A DNA stretch of 64,000 nucleotides from Paraburkholderia atlantica (GTDB lineage Bacteria; Pseudomonadota; Gammaproteobacteria; Burkholderiales; Burkholderiaceae), in NCBI RefSeq assembly GCF_009362785.1, contig NZ_WHNQ01000001.1, forward strand, positions 62,001 to 126,000. The letters are read 5' to 3'. The notes beneath the pieces were generated by a model. The model saw nothing but the letters and a program-made list of their open reading frames with translations. It was not told the DNA's origin and did not search any database. The position numbers were made by a program, and so were the translations under genes. Shown one piece after another: positions 18,647 to 27,860 of the stretch. How positions within the stretch are numbered: position 1 is the stretch's first letter; each line of letters opens with the position of its first letter.

Positions 18647-19015
18647 TCACTTGTCGGGATTGTTTTTCGAAGCGGCAGTTTGCGCTGCGTAGTAGGCGGC
18701 GATGTCGGCAATGTCCTGATCCGACAGCGACGTCGCGATCGCGTGCATCGTGTCGAAATGGCGGTCGCCCTTCTTGTAGGCGCGCAGCGCGATCTCGAGG
18801 TAGGCCTGATTTTGCCCGCCGAGCTTCGGCACGCGGAAAACCTCTGGATAAGCCGTGCGGTATTCGGGGATGCCATGGCAGCCGATACACATCGCGACCT
18901 TGTCCTGGCCCGCCTTGGCGTTGCCTACGACATCCGCTGCCTGCGCACTGACCGCGTACCCCGCGAGCACCGACAGCGCTGCGATCACGACGTGTTTGCC
19001 GACGAATTTATTCAT
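18647..19015 (-). CDS. Periplasmic class I c-type cytochrome, paralogue of the next gene
   Basis: A 122-residue protein with a signal peptide (residues 1-26, ending SAQA) and one haem motif CIGCH (Cys43, Cys46, His47). A distal Met lies in the DTMHAIATSLSDQD stretch and a C-terminal helix in IADIAAYYAA. The start MNKFVGKHVVIAAL gives a normal signal peptide; the open frame continues upstream without sense. It is the first gene of a two-cytochrome operon. Together the pair resembles a diheme cytochrome c4 split into two polypeptides, which is inference. Confidence 0.86.
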   Translation of the reverse strand: MNKFVGKHVVIAALSVLAGYAVSAQAADVVGNAKAGQDKVAMCIGCHGIPEYRTAYPEVFRVPKLGGQNQAYLEIALRAYKKGDRHFDTMHAIATSLSDQDIADIAAYYAAQTAASKNNPDK

Positions 19016-19343
19016 AGATGTAACCTGGCTTGAGGGGAAACGGGTGCCCACAAAGGCAGCGGTCCGGCCGTTCTTCTTATAAGGTGGCCACGCAGGCCAA
19101 AAAAATCGGGCCCATTGTACCGCGACGCCGCGCCGAACGTCCACAACACGCGGGAGCCGCGCAACGCCCGCCTGGACGGGCCGCGCGCCGTGCTCGCAGC
19201 GGCTTCGCGATGACGCCACGGCGGGCACCGCAGCGACTTCGTCGCGGTCATCCCGGCGCGGCTGACACCATACGTGAGCCGGTTTCAGGCCAACAGGCCT
19301 TCTGACTTATACTGGGTTTTTTCCCGAACCAGAGCATCTCGCC

Positions 19344-20186
19344 ATGCGTTTCGAAGGCTCATCGCAGTACGTCGCCACCGACGACCTCAAGCTCGCGGTC
19401 AATGCCGCGATGACGCTCAAGCGTCCGCTCCTGATCAAGGGCGAACCCGGCACCGGCAAGACCATGCTCGCCGAGGAAGTCGCCGCCGCGCTCGGCATGC
19501 CGCTGTTGCAATGGCACATCAAGTCGACCACCAAGGCCCAGCAGGGCTTGTACGAATACGACGCGGTGTCGCGTCTGCGCGATTCGCAGCTCGGCGACGA
19601 GCGCGTGAAGGACATCCGCAACTACATCGTCAAGGGCGTGCTGTGGCAGGCGTTCGAATCGGACGAGCAGAGCGTGCTGCTGATCGACGAGATCGACAAG
19701 GCCGACATCGAATTCCCGAACGACCTGCTGCGCGAACTCGACCGGATGGAGTTCTACGTGTACGAGACGCGCGAACTGGTGCGCGCGAAGCATCGCCCGC
19801 TCGTGATCATCACGTCGAACAACGAGAAGGAATTGCCCGACGCGTTCCTGCGCCGCTGCTTCTTCCACTACATCAAGTTTCCCGATGCGACGACGATGCA
19901 GCAGATCGTCGACGTGCACTACCCCGGCATCAAGAAGGACCTGCTCGCCGCCGCGCTGCAGAGCTTCTTCGAGCTGCGCAATGTCGCGGGGCTGAAGAAG
20001 AAGCCGTCCACGTCGGAACTGCTCGACTGGCTCAAGCTGCTGCTCGCCGAAGACATTCCGCCCGAGGCGCTGCGCTCGGCCGACCACAAGCAGATCGTGC
20101 CGCCGCTGCACGGCGCGCTGCTGAAGAACGAGCAGGACGTGAGCCTGTTCGAGCGGCTGCTGTTCATGAACCGCAATAACCGTTGA
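19344..20186 (+). CDS. MoxR-family AAA+ ATPase
   Basis: A 280-residue ATPase. Walker A is GEPGTGKT at residues 33-40. Walker B is SVLLIDEIDKAD, followed by sensor-1 IITSNNEKELPDAFLRRC and the arginine finger region. MoxR ATPases work as chaperones that remodel or activate a target together with a VWA-domain partner. That partner is encoded 28 bases downstream on the same strand. The target is not identified. CoxD/CoxE-like pairs mature molybdenum enzymes, but no such enzyme is in the window. A start at MRFEGSSQYVATDDLKLAVN fits the family. Confidence 0.9.
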   Translation: MRFEGSSQYVATDDLKLAVNAAMTLKRPLLIKGEPGTGKTMLAEEVAAALGMPLLQWHIKSTTKAQQGLYEYDAVSRLRDSQLGDERVKDIRNYIVKGVLWQAFESDEQSVLLIDEIDKADIEFPNDLLRELDRMEFYVYETRELVRAKHRPLVIITSNNEKELPDAFLRRCFFHYIKFPDATTMQQIVDVHYPGIKKDLLAAALQSFFELRNVAGLKKKPSTSELLDWLKLLLAEDIPPEALRSADHKQIVPPLHGALLKNEQDVSLFERLLFMNRNNR

Positions 20187-20214
20187 GCGGGCACCGCGCC
20201 GCAGGACATCCAGC

Positions 20215-21390
20215 ATGCTGATCGACTTTTTCTACTCGCTGCGCGCCGCCAAACTGCCGGTCTCGGTGAAGGAATACCTGACGCTGCTCGAAGCGCTGAA
20301 GGCCAACGTGATCGCGCCGTCGCTCGACGAGTTCTACTACCTGTCGCGCATCACGCTCGTGAAAGACGAGCAGTACTTCGACAAGTTCGACCAGGCGTTC
20401 GGCGCTTTTTTCAACGGTGTCGCGGCGAGTTCGGAGCTCGCGTTCGACATTCCGCTCGACTGGCTGAAGAAGAAGCTGCAACGCGACCTGTCGCCCGAGG
20501 AAAAGGCGCAGATCGAGGCGATGGGCGGCATCGACAAGCTGATGGAGCGCCTGAAGGAACTGTTCGACGAGCAGAAGGAGCGCCACGAGGGCGGCAACAA
20601 ATGGATCGGCACAGGCGGCACGTCGCCGTTCGGCAACGGCGGCTATAACCCCGAGGGCGTGCGCATCGGCGGCGACGCGGCCGGCAATCGCACGGCCGTC
20701 AAGGTCTGGGAGGCGCGCGCGTACCGCGACTACGACGACCAGGTCGAGATCGGCACGCGCAACATCAAGGTCGCGCTGCGGCGCTTGCGCCGCTTCGCCC
20801 GCGAGGGCGCCGCGGAAGAGCTCGACCTGCCCGACACGATCCGCAGCACCGCCGCGAACGCCGGCTGGCTCGATCTGAAGATGGTGCCCGAGCGGCACAA
20901 CAACGTGAAGGTGCTGATGCTGCTCGACGTCGGCGGCTCGATGGACGATCACGTGAAGCGCACCGAGGAGCTGTTCTCCGCCGCGAAGGCCGAGTTCAAG
21001 CACCTCGAGTTCTACTACTTCCACAACTGCGTGTACGACTTCCTGTGGAAGAACAACCGCCGCCGCCACGCCGAGCGCACGCCGACGTGGGACGTACTGC
21101 ACAAGTTCACGCCCGACTACAAGCTGATCTTCGTCGGCGACGCGACGATGAGCCCGTACGAAGTGTTGCAGCCGGGCGGCTCGGTCGAGTACAACAACGC
21201 CGAGGCCGGCGCGGTATGGTTGCGCCGGCTCGCCGATCACTTCCCGCACTTCGCGTGGCTGAACCCCGAACCGGAAGCGCTGTGGCCGTACCGGCAGTCG
21301 GTCAGCGCGATCCGCGAAGTGCTGGGCCACCGCATGTATCCGCTGACGCTCGCGGGCCTGGAGACGGCCATGCGGGTGCTGAGCAAGTAA
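20215..21390 (+). CDS. VWA-domain protein (CoxE-like), partner of MoxR
   Basis: A 391-residue protein with an N-terminal helical CoxE-like part (MLIDFFYSLRAAKLPVSVKE) and a C-terminal von Willebrand A domain. The metal site normally reads DxSxS; here it is Asp238-Val-Gly-Gly-Ser242 in LLDVGGSMDDH, so the middle Ser is replaced by Gly. Further conserved parts are FYYFHNCVYDFLW, LIFVGDATMSPYEV and WLNPEPEALWPYRQSV. It forms the expected two-gene unit with the MoxR ATPase 28 bases upstream. Metal binding by the altered site is uncertain. Confidence 0.87.
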   Translation: MLIDFFYSLRAAKLPVSVKEYLTLLEALKANVIAPSLDEFYYLSRITLVKDEQYFDKFDQAFGAFFNGVAASSELAFDIPLDWLKKKLQRDLSPEEKAQIEAMGGIDKLMERLKELFDEQKERHEGGNKWIGTGGTSPFGNGGYNPEGVRIGGDAAGNRTAVKVWEARAYRDYDDQVEIGTRNIKVALRRLRRFAREGAAEELDLPDTIRSTAANAGWLDLKMVPERHNNVKVLMLLDVGGSMDDHVKRTEELFSAAKAEFKHLEFYYFHNCVYDFLWKNNRRRHAERTPTWDVLHKFTPDYKLIFVGDATMSPYEVLQPGGSVEYNNAEAGAVWLRRLADHFPHFAWLNPEPEALWPYRQSVSAIREVLGHRMYPLTLAGLETAMRVLSK

Positions 21391-21451
21391 CGCCCGTCGT
21401 TTCAGAACCCACGTCCCGACGCTTCAACTTCCACAACAACAAAGCCTTCGC

Positions 21452-22672
21452 ATGAGTTCGTCCCCGTCGCCCCAGCTGTCTCCCGCCGCCGCGTCGCAGA
21501 GGCGCTTCAATCCGCTCGCCGATACGTCGCTGTCGACGATCGTCGCGGGCTTCGTCGCGGCGATGACCGGCTACACGAGCTCGCTCGTGCTGATGTTCCA
21601 GGCAGGCCAGGCGGCGCATCTGAGCGACGCGCAGATTTCGTCGTGGATCTGGGCGCTGTCGATCGGCATGGGCCTGTGCACGATCGGCCTGTCGCTGCGC
21701 TATCGCGCGCCGATCGTGATCGCGTGGTCGACGCCGGGTGCGGCGCTGCTGGTGTCGTCGCTGCCGCATGTCGAGTATGCGCAGGCGATCGGCGCGTTCA
21801 TCTTCTGCGCTGCGCTGCTGACGCTGGTCGGCGTCACCGGCTGGTTCGACGCGCTGATGAAGCGGATTCCGTCCGGCCTCGCGGCGGCGCTGCTCGCGGG
21901 CATCCTGTTCGAGATCGGCATCGAAATTTTTCGTGCCGCGCAATACCAGACCGCGCTCGTGCTGACGATGTTCTTCACCTACCTGATCGTCAAACGGTTC
22001 GTGCCGCGTTACGCGATTCCGACCACGCTGGTGGCGGGCACCGCCGCGGCCGGCGGCCTCGGGCTGCTCGACTTCAGCCACTTTCACGTCGCGCTCGCGC
22101 ATCCGGCGCTGACGATGCCGTCGTTTTCGGTGGCGGCGTGCGTGAGCATCGGCATTCCGCTGTTCGTGGTCGCGATGGCCTCGCAGAACGTGCCGGGCAT
22201 CGCGGTGCTGCGCGCCGACGGCTATACGACCCCGTCCGCGCCGCTGATCGCGACGACCGGCGTCGCGTCGCTGCTGCTCGCGCCGTTCGGCTCGCACGGC
22301 ATCAATCTTGCGGCGATCACCGCGGCGATCTGCACCGGCCCGGAAGCGCACGAAAACCCCGCGAGGCGCTACACGGCCGCGGTATGGGGCGGCATTTTCT
22401 ATCTGCTCGCGGGGGTGTTCGGCGCGACGATCGCCGCGCTGTTCGCGGCGTTTCCGAAGGAGCTGGTCGTCTCCGTCGCGGCGCTCGCGCTGTTCGGCTC
22501 GATCATGAGCGGGCTCGCCAATGCGATGCAGGATACGCGGCAGCGCGAGGCGGCGCTCGTCACGTTCATGGTGACCGCCTCGGGGCTCACGCTGCGGTCG
22601 ATCGGCTCGGCGTTCTGGGGGCTCGTCGCCGGTGTGATCACGCAAGTCGTGCTGAACGCGCGCCGCGTGTGA
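21452..22672 (+). CDS. benE: BenE-family benzoate/H+ symporter
   Basis: A 406-residue integral membrane protein with about twelve hydrophobic segments. It begins after a short N-terminal tail with STIVAGFVAAMTGYTSSLVL. The stretches LPHVEYAQAIGAFIFCAALL, FVVAMASQNVPGIAVLRADGY and SHGINLAAITAAICTGPEAH are characteristic of BenE transporters. The expected activity is proton-coupled uptake of benzoate or a related aromatic acid across the inner membrane. No benzoate catabolic gene is in the window, so the symbol is by family only. It follows the VWA gene by 61 bases, though a shared role is unlikely. Confidence 0.87.
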   Translation: MSSSPSPQLSPAAASQRRFNPLADTSLSTIVAGFVAAMTGYTSSLVLMFQAGQAAHLSDAQISSWIWALSIGMGLCTIGLSLRYRAPIVIAWSTPGAALLVSSLPHVEYAQAIGAFIFCAALLTLVGVTGWFDALMKRIPSGLAAALLAGILFEIGIEIFRAAQYQTALVLTMFFTYLIVKRFVPRYAIPTTLVAGTAAAGGLGLLDFSHFHVALAHPALTMPSFSVAACVSIGIPLFVVAMASQNVPGIAVLRADGYTTPSAPLIATTGVASLLLAPFGSHGINLAAITAAICTGPEAHENPARRYTAAVWGGIFYLLAGVFGATIAALFAAFPKELVVSVAALALFGSIMSGLANAMQDTRQREAALVTFMVTASGLTLRSIGSAFWGLVAGVITQVVLNARRV

Positions 22673-22895
22673 ACGGATCGCCACGCCCGGCTGTCGCTAC
22701 CGGTGATCATGCCGTCCTCGGCGATCCGCCATAGAATAGATGTATCCGGCAGCGTTTCCCGGCGCCATCGCGGGACGCGCTGCGGCTTGACCCGCGGCCA
22801 CCGGCACCGGCTGATCGCTCTGTTTTATCCAGCCGGCGCGGCGGCGTCCTCACTTCTCCTGAACCACGGCGCACACGCGCCCTGAAGGCCCGAAC

Positions 22896-23849
22896 ATGAC
22901 AACCGCACTCGACCAACTCAAGCAATACACCACCGTGGTGGCCGACACTGGCGACTTCCAGCAGCTCGCGCAGTACAAGCCGCGCGACGCGACCACCAAT
23001 CCGTCGCTGATTCTGAAGGCCGTGCAGAAAGACGACTACCGGCCGCTGCTCGAAAAGACCGTGAAGGCGCATGCGTCGAAGCCGGTCGGTGCGATCATCG
23101 ACCAGTTGCTGATCGCGTTCGGCACCGAAATCCTGAAGATCATCCCCGGGCGGGTGTCGACCGAAGTCGACGCGCGCCTGTCGTTCGACGTCGAAGGCTC
23201 GATCAAGAAAGCCCACGAGCTGATCGCGCTGTACAAGGAGCACGGCGTCGAACGCGACCGCGTGCTGATCAAGCTTGCGTCGACGTGGGAAGGCGTGCGC
23301 GCGGCCGAGGTGCTGCAGAAGGAAGGCATCAGCTGCAACATGACGCTGCTGTTCTCGCTCGCGCAGGCGGCGGCTTGCGCGGAAGCCGGCGCGCAGCTGA
23401 TCTCGCCGTTCGTCGGCCGCATCTACGACTGGTACAAGAAGAGCGCCGGCAGCGCGTGGGACGAAGCGAAAGACGGCGGCGCCAACGATCCTGGCGTCAA
23501 ATCGGTGCGCCGCATCTACGCGTACTACAAAAAGTTCGGCTACAAGACCGAGGTGATGGGCGCGAGCTTCCGCACGACCTCGCAGATTCTGGAACTGGCC
23601 GGCTGCGATCTGCTGACGATCAGCCCCGACCTGCTGCAGAAGCTGCACGACAGCACCGACAAGATCGAGCGCAAGCTGTCGCCGGAGGCATCGCACGAGG
23701 CGGACATCGAGCGCGTGCCGGTCGACGAAAAGTCGTTCCGCTTCCTCGTCAACGACGACGCAATGGCGACCGAGAAGCTCGCCGAAGGCATCCGCACGTT
23801 CGCGGCGGACGCAATCAAGCTGGAAAAGCTGATCGAAACGCTGCGCTGA
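22896..23849 (+). CDS. tal: Transaldolase
   Basis: A 317-residue cytosolic enzyme of the non-oxidative pentose phosphate pathway, exchanging a dihydroxyacetone unit between sugar phosphates. The N-terminus [20 protein letters not shown] and the motif [10 protein letters not shown] are typical. The Schiff-base Lys126 lies in [12 protein letters not shown]. The active-site strand [19 protein letters not shown] and [10 protein letters not shown] are intact. Length matches the TalB subclass. The gene has 220 bases of leader and a perfect 14-bp hairpin downstream. Confidence 0.96.
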   Translation: MTTALDQLKQYTTVVADTGDFQQLAQYKPRDATTNPSLILKAVQKDDYRPLLEKTVKAHASKPVGAIIDQLLIAFGTEILKIIPGRVSTEVDARLSFDVEGSIKKAHELIALYKEHGVERDRVLIKLASTWEGVRAAEVLQKEGISCNMTLLFSLAQAAACAEAGAQLISPFVGRIYDWYKKSAGSAWDEAKDGGANDPGVKSVRRIYAYYKKFGYKTEVMGASFRTTSQILELAGCDLLTISPDLLQKLHDSTDKIERKLSPEASHEADIERVPVDEKSFRFLVNDDAMATEKLAEGIRTFAADAIKLEKLIETLR

Positions 23850-23929
23850 GGTGCCGGAGGCGGCGGACGTGGCTGGCTGATTGAAGCTTCCGATCGCCGC
23901 GCCGCGCCGCGCGAAGGCCATCCATGACA

Positions 23930-23961
23930 AGCGGCGCTGAACCTCGCGGTTCAGCGCCGCT
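23930..23961. terminator. Perfect 14-bp hairpin downstream of tal
   Basis: AGCGGCGCTGAACC pairs with GGTTCAGCGCCGCT around a TCGC loop. No T-run follows, so it is either a terminator without a U-tract or an RNA-stabilising 3' structure. Confidence 0.5.
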
Positions 23962-24060
23962 CCCCGTTAACGCTGCGACTACAATCGACTGCACGCCCCT
24001 CCCCGCCTGTACTGGCGAGGAACGACGGCGCCCGCCCAACGCCTGACCAAGGAGACGATC

Positions 24061-24480
24061 ATGTACGTTCAGCCCTACGTGTTCTTCAACGGCCGTTGCC
24101 AGGAAGCGCTCGACTACTACACCGACAAACTCGGCGCCCAGGTGACCTTCAAGATGCTGTTCAAGGACGCGCCACCCGACGCGCAAAATCCGCCGCGCCC
24201 CGAACTCGCCGACAAGATCATGCACGCGAACGTGCAGCTGGGCTCGAGCACGTGGATGGCTTCCGACGGCAACTGCGATCCGGCGGCCGGCCCGTTCAAT
24301 GGCTTCAGTCTGTCGCTGACCGCCGAAGACGGCGCGTCGGCGGAAAAATGCTTCAACGCGCTCGCCGATGGCGGCCAGGTCGTGATGCCGTTCCAGCAAA
24401 CGTTCTGGAGCAAGGGCTTCGGAATGGTGGTGGACCGCTTCGGCCTGATGTGGATGGTCACGCTGCCGCCGCAGGTTTGA
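24061..24480 (+). CDS. VOC-family (PhnB-like glyoxalase fold) protein
   Basis: A 139-residue protein with the paired beta-alpha-beta-beta-beta fold of the vicinal oxygen chelate superfamily. It begins YVQPYVFFNGRCQEALDYYT, and the second half contains FNGFSLSLTAEDGASAEKCF and VMPFQQTFWSKGFGMVVDRF, the pattern of the PhnB/YjdN subgroup. These are often annotated as 3-demethylubiquinone methyltransferase-like by fold only. No catalytic function is established. A GGAG site precedes the ATG. It is convergent with the FUSC gene. Confidence 0.82.
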   Translation: MYVQPYVFFNGRCQEALDYYTDKLGAQVTFKMLFKDAPPDAQNPPRPELADKIMHANVQLGSSTWMASDGNCDPAAGPFNGFSLSLTAEDGASAEKCFNALADGGQVVMPFQQTFWSKGFGMVVDRFGLMWMVTLPPQV

Positions 24481-24520
24481 GGCTCAGGGGCCGGCGCCTT
24501 TGGGTTCGACCGCTCGCCCC

Positions 24521-25645
24521 CTACCCGCCACGCGTCGCCCGCTCGTGCCGCTCGATCTTCCAGTTCGGTTCGGTCTCTAGCAGCAGCGCGCGCAGCCGGT
24601 CCACCTGCTCCGCGAGCCGCTGACCGAGCCAGTACGGCCCTTGCCAGTCGGGCGGCAACGCGGTGGCTATGTCGCCCCGCCCCTTCGCGAGCGGCGCCGC
24701 CGCCGGAATGCCCAAGCGCGACGGACGGCCAAACCGCAGTCCGCGCGCGGTGGACAACAGGATCGTGCGCACGGCGCGCACCTCGGCGCCGCAATACGCT
24801 GCATAGGCGCTGCGCGCGGCGGCGGCGGCGTTCATCAGCGGCCCTGTGGCCAGCAGTTCGAGCGAACTGAGCAGCGAGCGATGCAGCCTCTGGATCTCCT
24901 CGAGCCGCGACTGCGGCACGTCGATTTCCTTCGCGACCGACGGCATCAGCGAACGCAATTGCACGAGCCGCTTGTTGATCTGCAGGAAGCGCTTGACCTG
25001 CTCCTCCTCGGTGATCGTCTCGCCATCGAGCAGCCGCGCGTAGATGCCCGCGCATTCGCGCAGATTGGCGGCGAGCCCGTAGCGCCATGAATACGTCGCG
25101 TGCAGCGGAAACGCGAACGAAAACGCCAGCGCGATCACGATGCCGATCAGCACGTTCAGCGTGCGCCACAGGCCGACGTCGATCAGGTTGTCGCCGTGGC
25201 CCGCGACGATGCACATCGTGATCGCGGTCAGGAGCCCGATATAGCCGGACGAGCCGATCGCGAACCACGCGCAGATCGACGCGATGATCGCCTCCAGCAC
25301 ATAGGTGAGCGGCAGCGAGCCGATGATGTTCTGCTGCACGATCAGCAACAGGCCGATCGACGCGCCCAGCAGCGTGCCGGCCGCGCGCTCGGCCGCTTTC
25401 TTGCGGATATTGCCGTGATGCTGCAAGCCACCGATCACGACCAGCAGCGTCACCGACGACCAGATGCCGTGCGGAACATCGATGCCGGTCGTCGCCAGAA
25501 TCGACACCAGCATCGCGAGGCCCACGCGCAGACTATGCAGCACTTTCGCGTGGCGGTAGCGGTAATACGGCGACGTGACCGCGCGCACCATCCGGCTCAG
25601 CGCCGCGCGGCGGGGGATCACGGGGGGAGTATCGGCAGCAGCCAT
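24521..25645 (-). CDS. FUSC-family inner membrane protein
   Basis: A 374-residue membrane protein. After a basic N-terminus come about six hydrophobic segments between residues 35 and 180 (LRVGLAMLVSILATTGIDVP, then LLVVIGGLQHHGNIRKKAAE, AAGTLLGASIGLLL and others). A cytosolic helical half follows, to the C-terminus. GLQHHGNIRKKAAERAAGT is the FUSC signature. Relatives such as AaeB and YccS are linked to efflux of aromatic acids, but this substrate is unknown. It has one FUSC unit only. Its start faces an intrinsic terminator of the symporter operon upstream. Confidence 0.82.
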   Translation of the reverse strand: MAAADTPPVIPRRAALSRMVRAVTSPYYRYRHAKVLHSLRVGLAMLVSILATTGIDVPHGIWSSVTLLVVIGGLQHHGNIRKKAAERAAGTLLGASIGLLLIVQQNIIGSLPLTYVLEAIIASICAWFAIGSSGYIGLLTAITMCIVAGHGDNLIDVGLWRTLNVLIGIVIALAFSFAFPLHATYSWRYGLAANLRECAGIYARLLDGETITEEEQVKRFLQINKRLVQLRSLMPSVAKEIDVPQSRLEEIQRLHRSLLSSLELLATGPLMNAAAAARSAYAAYCGAEVRAVRTILLSTARGLRFGRPSRLGIPAAAPLAKGRGDIATALPPDWQGPYWLGQRLAEQVDRLRALLLETEPNWKIERHERATRGG

Positions 25646-25707
25646 GGCGGCGCGCGGCGAACGCGTGAAAGGACGGTTCCGCTATCCTGCCCTGGAGTGC
25701 CCCGCAA

Positions 25708-25742
25708 ACACAAACGCCCGCCAACTTGCGTCGGCGGGCGTT
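25708..25742 (-). terminator. Terminator of the symporter operon
   Basis: ACGCCCGCC pairs with GGCGGGCGT around a roughly ten-base loop. On the minus strand it is followed by TTTGTGTTTG. It lies 33 bases after the symporter stop codon. Confidence 0.8.
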
Positions 25743-25774
25743 GCGTGTGTCAAAACCTGAAGTTGTAGCCGGAA

Positions 25775-27325
25775 TCAGCCTTCGACGATGTCCAGGTAGT
25801 CTTCCGGACGGGTGCGGTCCTCGGCGCGCTGCATGCCCACCGCCCGCACGATCAGACTCACGACGACCGACACCACGAGGTTCACGATCAGCGACCACAC
25901 CGCCGCATAGCCCGGAATCGCCATGCCGAACAGATGGATCGTGAAGATCGAGCTCGCGAGGTTCAACGAAATGGCCATCCACGTGCCGGTCGCGATACCT
26001 GCCGCCCAGCCGAGCAGCAGACCCCGATAGTCGAGCACACGCGTGTAGAGACCGAGCACGATGGCCGGCAGCGTCTGGATGATCCAGATCCCGCCGAGCA
26101 GCTGCAGCTGGATCGCGTAGGTCAGCGGCAGACCGAGAATGAAAGCGACCGCGCCGACCTTGACGATCAGCGACACCAGCTTCGCGACGTTGGTCTCCTG
26201 GTCATGCGTCATGTTGCGGTTGATGAACTCCTTGTGCACGTTGCGCGTGTACAGGTTCGCCGCCGCGATCGACATGATTGCCGCCGGCACCAGCGCGCCG
26301 ATACCGATCGCCGCGAACGCGACGCCGACGAACCACGACGGGAAGAAGTGCAGGAACAGCGCCGGCACCGCGAAGTTCGGGCCGAAGGCCTTGAAGTACG
26401 GCGCGAACTCGGGCATGTCCTTCACGCCGGCCGCGAGCGCCATGAAGCCGAGCAGCGCGAGCAGGCCGAGCACCAGCGAATACGCCGGCAGCAACGCCAT
26501 GTTGCGGCGGATCGTGTTGCCCGACTTCGACGACAGCACCGCGGTGATCGAGTGCGGATACAGGAACAGCGCGAGCGCCGAACCCACCGCGAGCGTCGCG
26601 TACGCGCTATAGCCGTTCAGGCTCGACACGTCCGGCGACTTCAGCAGCAGCTTGGCCGGTGGCACCGCGCCGAAGATATGGCCGAAGCCGCCCAGCTGCG
26701 GCGGGATCACGATGATCGCGGCGAAGATCGTCACGTAGATCAGGATGTCCTTGACGACCGCGATCATCGCCGGCGCACGCAGGCCCGACGTGTACGTGTA
26801 GGCCGCGAGGATCGCGAACGCGATGATCAGCGGCAGATCGCCGACGAAGCCGGTGGTGTCGAAACCGAGCGCGCCGATCACCACTTCGATACCGACCAGT
26901 TGCAATGCGATGTACGGCATCGTCGCGACGATGCCGGTCACGGCGACCGCGAGCGCCAGCATGCGGCTACCGTAGCGCGCCGACACGAAGTCCGCCGACG
27001 TCACGTAGCCGTGGCGCTTGGCGATGCTCCACAGCTTCGGGAACACGACGAACGCGAACGGATAGATCAGGATCGTGTACGGCAGCGCGAAGAAGCCGGT
27101 CGCGCCCGCGCCGAACACGAGGGCTGGCACCGCGATGAAGGTGTAAGCGGTGTACAGGTCGCCGCCGAGCAGGAACCACGTGACGATCGTGCCGAAGCGC
27201 CGGCCGCCGAGCCCCCACTCTTCGAGATGCGCGAGATCGCCGCGCCGCCAGTGGGCCGCGACGAAACCGAGAATCGTGACACCGATGAAAAACAGAACGA
27301 AGACGAAAGTTGCAATGGGATTCAT
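25775..27325 (-). CDS. Sodium:solute symporter (SSS family, MctP-like monocarboxylate permease)
   Basis: A 516-residue protein with about thirteen hydrophobic segments, starting MNPIATFVFVLFFIGVTILG. The family signature appears in WGLGGRRFGTIVTWFLLGGD and in the VTSADFVSARYGSRML region. Close resemblance is to the MctP permeases that take up lactate, pyruvate and some amino acids. The preceding DUF3311 gene overlaps it by four bases (ATGA), the usual arrangement for this subgroup and a sign of translational coupling. The large open frame upstream of the ATG is the other gene read in the wrong frame. Confidence 0.9.
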   Translation of the reverse strand: MNPIATFVFVLFFIGVTILGFVAAHWRRGDLAHLEEWGLGGRRFGTIVTWFLLGGDLYTAYTFIAVPALVFGAGATGFFALPYTILIYPFAFVVFPKLWSIAKRHGYVTSADFVSARYGSRMLALAVAVTGIVATMPYIALQLVGIEVVIGALGFDTTGFVGDLPLIIAFAILAAYTYTSGLRAPAMIAVVKDILIYVTIFAAIIVIPPQLGGFGHIFGAVPPAKLLLKSPDVSSLNGYSAYATLAVGSALALFLYPHSITAVLSSKSGNTIRRNMALLPAYSLVLGLLALLGFMALAAGVKDMPEFAPYFKAFGPNFAVPALFLHFFPSWFVGVAFAAIGIGALVPAAIMSIAAANLYTRNVHKEFINRNMTHDQETNVAKLVSLIVKVGAVAFILGLPLTYAIQLQLLGGIWIIQTLPAIVLGLYTRVLDYRGLLLGWAAGIATGTWMAISLNLASSIFTIHLFGMAIPGYAAVWSLIVNLVVSVVVSLIVRAVGMQRAEDRTRPEDYLDIVEG

Positions 27326-27564
27326 CGTTGTGCGCCCCCGTTCGGGCGACCCGTATAGCGGGACTTGGTCTTCAAATAGACGAACGCGGTAATGACCGCG
27401 CTGATCAGCACCCACAGCAGCTGATACCAGTAGAAGAACGGGAAATCGAATAGCTGCGGCTCGATCCGGTTGTAGGACGGCACCCAGATCATCGCGATCC
27501 ACGGTAGCAGCAATAGCCAGAGCCAATGCTTGCTGGCTTTCTTCGCGTCGGCGTCGTGAGCCAT
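27322..27564 (-). CDS. DUF3311 small membrane protein, partner of the symporter
   Basis: An 80-residue protein with two membrane helices (HWLWLLLLPWIAMIWVPSYN and YQLLWVLISAVITAFVYLKT), matching DUF3311. Members nearly always precede a sodium:solute symporter, and some are thought to be an accessory subunit. Its stop overlaps the symporter start by four bases. Function beyond this is unknown. Confidence 0.85.
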   Translation of the reverse strand: MAHDADAKKASKHWLWLLLLPWIAMIWVPSYNRIEPQLFDFPFFYWYQLLWVLISAVITAFVYLKTKSRYTGRPNGGAQR

Positions 27565-27787
27565 GACGTCTCCTGTTTTTTCCTATTTTGAATTTATCTG
27601 CCCGTGGTCGACGGGAGGAGGAACTCAGCGGGTGGTCGTCCCGCGGTCCGCCACGGGCTCCCCGAAAGCCTCGAAAGAGTATAGGAGTGGCGAACGCCCG
27701 GTCAAGCCGGGGCGACCCCGAGGCACATCGGCGTCCAACGATGCAGACTGGATGACGCTGCAGCATCGACGTGAAAAAAATACCGGA

Positions 27788-27828
27788 AGCAAAACGGCCG
27801 TGCCGACTGGTACGCCGGCACGGCCGCC
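27788..27828 (-). terminator. Terminator of the spermidine-synthase-like gene
   Basis: CGGCCGTGCCG pairs perfectly with CGGCACGGCCG around a ten-base loop. On the minus strand it is followed by TTTTGC and a further T-rich stretch. It begins about 33 bases past the stop codon. Confidence 0.82.
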
Positions 27829-27860
27829 TGGTTCTCCGCTCACTGACCGGAATTCAGCGC

